A DNA stretch of 64,000 nt, taken from NCBI GenBank assembly GCA_016795105.1, contig JAEUIH010000027.1, forward strand, positions 23,313 through 87,312, read 5' to 3'. Below, piece after piece: positions 61,583-64,000 of this stretch (the stretch's first letter is position 1; each line of letters starts with the position of its first letter). Both the position numbers and the translations under genes were made by a program. This stretch comes from Planctomyces sp. Its GTDB lineage: Bacteria > Planctomycetota > Planctomycetia > Planctomycetales > Planctomycetaceae. The notes under the pieces are model-generated. The model saw only the letters and a program-made list of their open reading frames with translations, had not been told where the DNA came from and ran no database searches.

Positions 61583-61918
61583 TTATGGAATTGTCACGTT
61601 CGCGGCCTCAAACTCGAGCAAGTCGTATTCACCAGCACCGGTATATCGTCCTTCAATTCCGGCAACAGCATTGTATACGCCGGAACTGCTGGTTGATGGT
61701 CCATTGAATGTATCGGAAGACCAAGTCGTCTGGCTACCGGGATTCAACGAAAAGCTACCGCTGTTGCGAGCCCATTCAAACGAGTTTGTATCGTGAATGG
61801 TTAATCCGTAACGAAAATCCCACGGATCATCAAGAGGGTCCACCCACGCTTCGAAGTCAGCTTCTGCTTCAAGGCCGTATATGCCATTGCCAAGATTCGA
61901 ATATCCCATCGTGACCAT
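61583..61918 (-). pseudogene. Small secreted-type protein fragment, probably 5'-truncated
   Basis: 111 aa of protein-like composition (GNGIYGLEAEADFEAWVDPL then DDPWDFRYGLTIHDTNSFEW; SGVYNAVAGIEGRYTGAGEY), rich in Gly, Ser, aromatic and acidic residues, as in extracellular planctomycete proteins. It lacks a signal peptide and has no ribosome site. Upstream the same strand shows, in another frame, a stretch ending PGGGPSQSLVRVAKL whose stop overlaps the ATG, and then a GGGTCTGACCCC hairpin. It is either a truncated gene or a frameshifted remnant. Confidence 0.4.
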
Positions 61919-62596
61919 TACAACTTCGCCACCCGAACGAGGGATTGCGACGGACCGCCGCCCGGAAGCTGCAGTGCGTAAGCAGCGGGTCTGACCCCGG
62001 TTGATGGGGAGAAGAATGGAGTGGAGTTGGTGTTCGGAGAGCGTTGCGGTGAGGGCGATGTCGAGGCTTTATCGCGGCAGGGCAAGGATTTGGGCTGCAC
62101 CTCAAGTGGCAATGAAATTCCGGGGGACTCAGGAGACAGTCCCACTCGGACCGTTCTCGAACCCCGCATTCTCAGCACAAAAAGGGGATGAAAACAGCGG
62201 TTTCAACGCGCATTGCGATCGCGCTTATCCAACCTCGATTCTTGAGGCTCGATCAATCAACGGTTTCAGCAGCCGACAGATAGTGACACTATGTGACTAC
62301 GGTCGAATGACATTGCTGGACGAAACAAGGAAATCATGACAGAGCCGCGTGTTTTCCTCTACCCGGCCCAGGAAATCTCAGAAACTCAGCGGCTCGGAAA
62401 CTTTGCGGATCCTGCTGAGCAAAGTGGTCAATATTGGGGCTGACCCTGCCTGGGTGTGCTCTCTTAATCGTGCAGACGTTGAGTCAGCCATTGCACTTTG
62501 TACTCAGTAAAGCTTCATTCATACTCACGAGCCCTGGAACGACGAAATCGGTAGAGCTGATTCGCCGAAGGCTGAAATTCTGTTCTTGTACCCCTG
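61919..62596. other. Repeat-bearing gap without a supported gene
   Basis: It contains a GGGTCTGACCCCGG hairpin at 61988, a second palindromic piece at 62121-62142 (GGGGGACT-CAGGAGAC-AGTCCC), and a degenerate GGGGCTGACCCTG at 62437. Open frames here change frame and have no ribosome sites. Confidence 0.5.
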
Positions 62597-63484
62597 TTAC
62601 CGCGGGAGTTGATCGACCAGTGTGCCAGAATCGTAAAGAAGGTGGCATGCCCGGGAATCCTGGGGTAATTCAAATGGTGCCGCTGAACTGGGTAATGACG
62701 CGGGATCATATTTGTAGTAATAGGCGATAGAATCGAATTGCTCGCGTTGACCCGACAGAAACTGGATTGGGTTAATAAAGAACTTTTGGTCGACCTGTGT
62801 GTGATCCAATTCCCGCTCAAAAGGAACGGGGGCTTGACCGAGAACGGTCAGGCTGTCGATGCGACTCCAGCCGGAGACGGTTGACTCCCCTTTGTGTTCA
62901 CCCGGATCCTTCGCATGGAGCCTATGGTTGATAAATACCTCGCGTACAACGACCAATCGCATCATGTTTGGGACTGGCATCGGATATTTGAATGGCGGTT
63001 TAATGAGCGTATCCGGGGGTGGAGGCAGCGGATCTTGTTTTGGTTTGGGCGGACTTGGCTTTGGCTTGAAGTTTGTAACAAACTCGACGGTTACACCGCG
63101 ATCCAGTTCGTCGTCCTCGAACCTGGATTTCGAGTCTTCTTCACCTCGTGCCCTTAGTTCATCGAGCGGTAGAAACTCTGGTGGAACCCCTTTTTTAAGC
63201 AAATAATCTCTCACCGCGATCGCTCGGCGACGCGAAAGTTCCATATTGTAGTGAGCGTCCCCTTGCTTGCTGGCGTGGCCCGTAATTCGGACCACCTGTC
63301 GCTTCTCGATGATTTGTTTCACTACTCGTTTGTCGAGTTCCTGCTTGTGCTCCGACTTCAGTTCGTCACCGTCGAAGTTGAAGTTATGAAAGAGAATTGT
63401 CTTTACAGGGAAGGGCGTGGTGAGGCTTTGACTGTCGTCGTCGACGGTCACAAGTCCCTTGCCGGTCTCTTTACCTTTTGCCAT
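62597..63484 (-). CDS. OmpA-domain protein without signal peptide
   Basis: 295 aa from the ATG at 63484; the frame to 63529 adds 15 residues. Residues about 25-130 form an OmpA/MotB-like peptidoglycan-binding domain (ILFHNFNFDGDELKSEHKQE, VVRITGHASKQGDAHYNMEL, SRRRAIAVRDYLLKKGVPPE, LDRGVTVEF). A proline/lysine linker (FKPKPSPPKPKQDPLPPPPD) leads to a C-terminal domain of about 140 residues that I do not recognise (MRLVVVREVFINHRLHAKDP, VSGWSRIDSLTVLGQAPVPF). The absence of a signal peptide is unusual for an OmpA-domain protein and resembles components of contractile or toxin-delivery gene sets, but no such neighbours are visible in the window. Confidence 0.8.
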   Translation of the reverse strand: MAKGKETGKGLVTVDDDSQSLTTPFPVKTILFHNFNFDGDELKSEHKQELDKRVVKQIIEKRQVVRITGHASKQGDAHYNMELSRRRAIAVRDYLLKKGVPPEFLPLDELRARGEEDSKSRFEDDELDRGVTVEFVTNFKPKPSPPKPKQDPLPPPPDTLIKPPFKYPMPVPNMMRLVVVREVFINHRLHAKDPGEHKGESTVSGWSRIDSLTVLGQAPVPFERELDHTQVDQKFFINPIQFLSGQREQFDSIAYYYKYDPASLPSSAAPFELPQDSRACHLLYDSGTLVDQLPR

Positions 63485-63529
63485 TGCGAAACCCCGTTGT
63501 CTGTAAGCAAGGTTTGATTGCCGCATCAT

Positions 63530-63847
63530 GCGTTGTTCACGTTTATGTATTGCCGGGACGCGTTCAGTTCATCAATTCCGAGGGCGTCTCAGCACATAAC
63601 TGCGCAACGCGAGGTTCGTGCGGCAGAAAATACACGGCACCAGATCAGTTTTCTGGAAAACAACCGAACCGGGCTGGCGTACTGTCGCAAAATTACGATG
63701 AAACTTGTGCGATTTCTGAGTCCGTCGAAATCGGCGCATTGCGATGCATTCCCTATCAGATTCACGCCGGTTTCCAACTATAGCTTCAGCAGATACACCG
63801 CTCGCAGCGCAATGGACTCACTTGGGGAATCCGTATCATTGTTCGCG
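63530..63847. other. Intergenic, no supported gene
   Basis: Short open frames exist on both strands but lack ribosome sites and consistent coding character. Nothing else recognised. Confidence 0.4.
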
Positions 63848-64000
63848 TCAACAGTGAGCCCAGGCACACTGGCAGCAATCGCAAAAATCTACGCCGCGGC
63901 AGCCATTGCAGCTTACGGGACACGTGCGGCCTATGAGGGGCCGGTGTGGGGTCAGACCCCCCGGAAAATTGGGTCTGACCCCCGATTGATGGGAACATTG
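63848..64000 (-). CDS. Cysteine-rich C-terminal reading frame, cut by window edge
   Basis: A minus-strand frame open from the right window edge to a TGA at 63848. Its last part reads TCPVSCNGCRGVDFCDCCQC then AWAHC, eight cysteines in 24 residues (C-x3-C-x2-C-x5-C-x-CC-x2-C-x4-C), a spacing suggestive of metal binding or disulfides. The upstream part of the frame crosses GGGTCTGACCCC hairpins (63951-63980), which makes a continuous gene doubtful. No start is visible in the window. Confidence 0.25.
   Translation of the reverse strand, partial: QCSHQSGVRPNFPGGLTPHRPLIGRTCPVSCNGCRGVDFCDCCQCAWAHC
63950..63981. repeat. Two GGGTCTGACCCC hairpins
   Basis: GGGTCAGACCCC/GGGGTCTGACCCC-type palindromes separated by an A/T-containing spacer (CCGGAAAATT) at the right end of the window. 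Same family as 6619, 59138 and 61988. Confidence 0.8.

Noticed and set aside
61918..62178. Minus-strand 86-aa frame (MLRMRGSRTV...)
   Set aside because: It crosses two palindromic repeats, has skewed composition and no ribosome site. Only its last residues may be a remnant related to the 61583-61918 fragment.
63478..63783. Plus-strand 101-aa frame
   Set aside because: It starts antisense inside the OmpA-domain gene, with no ribosome site or family resemblance.
63786..63998. Minus-strand 70-aa frame at the right end
   Set aside because: It overlaps the cysteine-rich frame in another register and reads through GGGTCTGACCCC hairpins; composition is Arg/Pro-rich as in shadow frames.

Overview
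The window looks like a chromosomal segment of a planctomycete (Planctomycetota). The evidence is a set of gene families typical of that phylum: a DUF1587/1592/1588/1585 'planctomycete cytochrome c' protein followed by a Tat-exported DUF1552 start, a DUF1559 prepilin-like protein, an arylsulfatase, a DUF1080 protein, two very large Ser/Thr kinases with fused sensory or effector modules, a BlaI/BlaR1 pair, and several families of short palindromic repeats at gene ends. The genus cannot be told from the sequence alone. No plasmid, prophage, CRISPR array or rRNA was seen. One tRNA (Arg, CCG) is present.

Layout. 1-6.2 kb, minus strand: DUF1552 start (cut by the window edge), DUF1592-type cytochrome/LamG protein, and a lipoprotein alpha/beta hydrolase. 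6.2-8.5 kb: accessory stretch with a 201-bp tandem duplication carrying GGGGTCTGGCCCC hairpins, a terminator-like hairpin directly before an orphan 260-aa gene. 8.5-19 kb, plus strand: a Tat-exported sugar-hydrolase-like protein, a kinase-LRR-FGE fusion, and a BlaI repressor overlapping a BlaR1 peptidase-WD40 fusion. 19-23 kb, minus strand: squalene-cyclase-like, DUF1559 and beta-helix secreted proteins. 23-27.6 kb: a repeat-domain exported protein, a kinase-TPR protein and a small membrane protein. 27.9-32.2 kb: DoxX-WrbA pair, PQQ propeller, sulfatase. 32.3-33.8 kb: outer-membrane-like protein and a possible small divergent gene.

34.0-43.6 kb, plus strand, is the most coherent block: AsnB-type amidotransferase, a large exo-rhamnogalacturonan-lyase-like protein, three GT4-like glycosyltransferases and a FemAB-type aminoacyl/acyltransferase, mostly coupled by 4-bp start/stop overlaps or gaps of 7-10 nt. 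The set resembles the exopolysaccharide side of exosortase-associated loci, but no exosortase is visible here.

43.8-64 kb: HD-GYP response regulator, ThrRS, NupC-type nucleoside transporter, DUF1080 protein, TPR protein, SHOCT/DUF4870 protein, tRNA-Arg, an S41/Prc-like protease whose catalytic Ser and Lys both appear to be lost, an ArsR-AHSA1 operon with a clear palindromic operator followed by an ankyrin-repeat gene, DNA polymerase IV, an orphan exported protein, gene remnants next to GGGTCTGACCC hairpins, and an OmpA-domain protein without a signal peptide.

Many 3' ends carry REP-like hairpins of at least three unrelated families (GGGCAGGAATGCCC; CATCACG...CGTGATG; GGACGGCACTC...GAGTGCC), often touching the stop codon. 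Start sites were moved from the longest open frame where a Shine-Dalgarno sequence, signal peptide or catalytic residue decided it.
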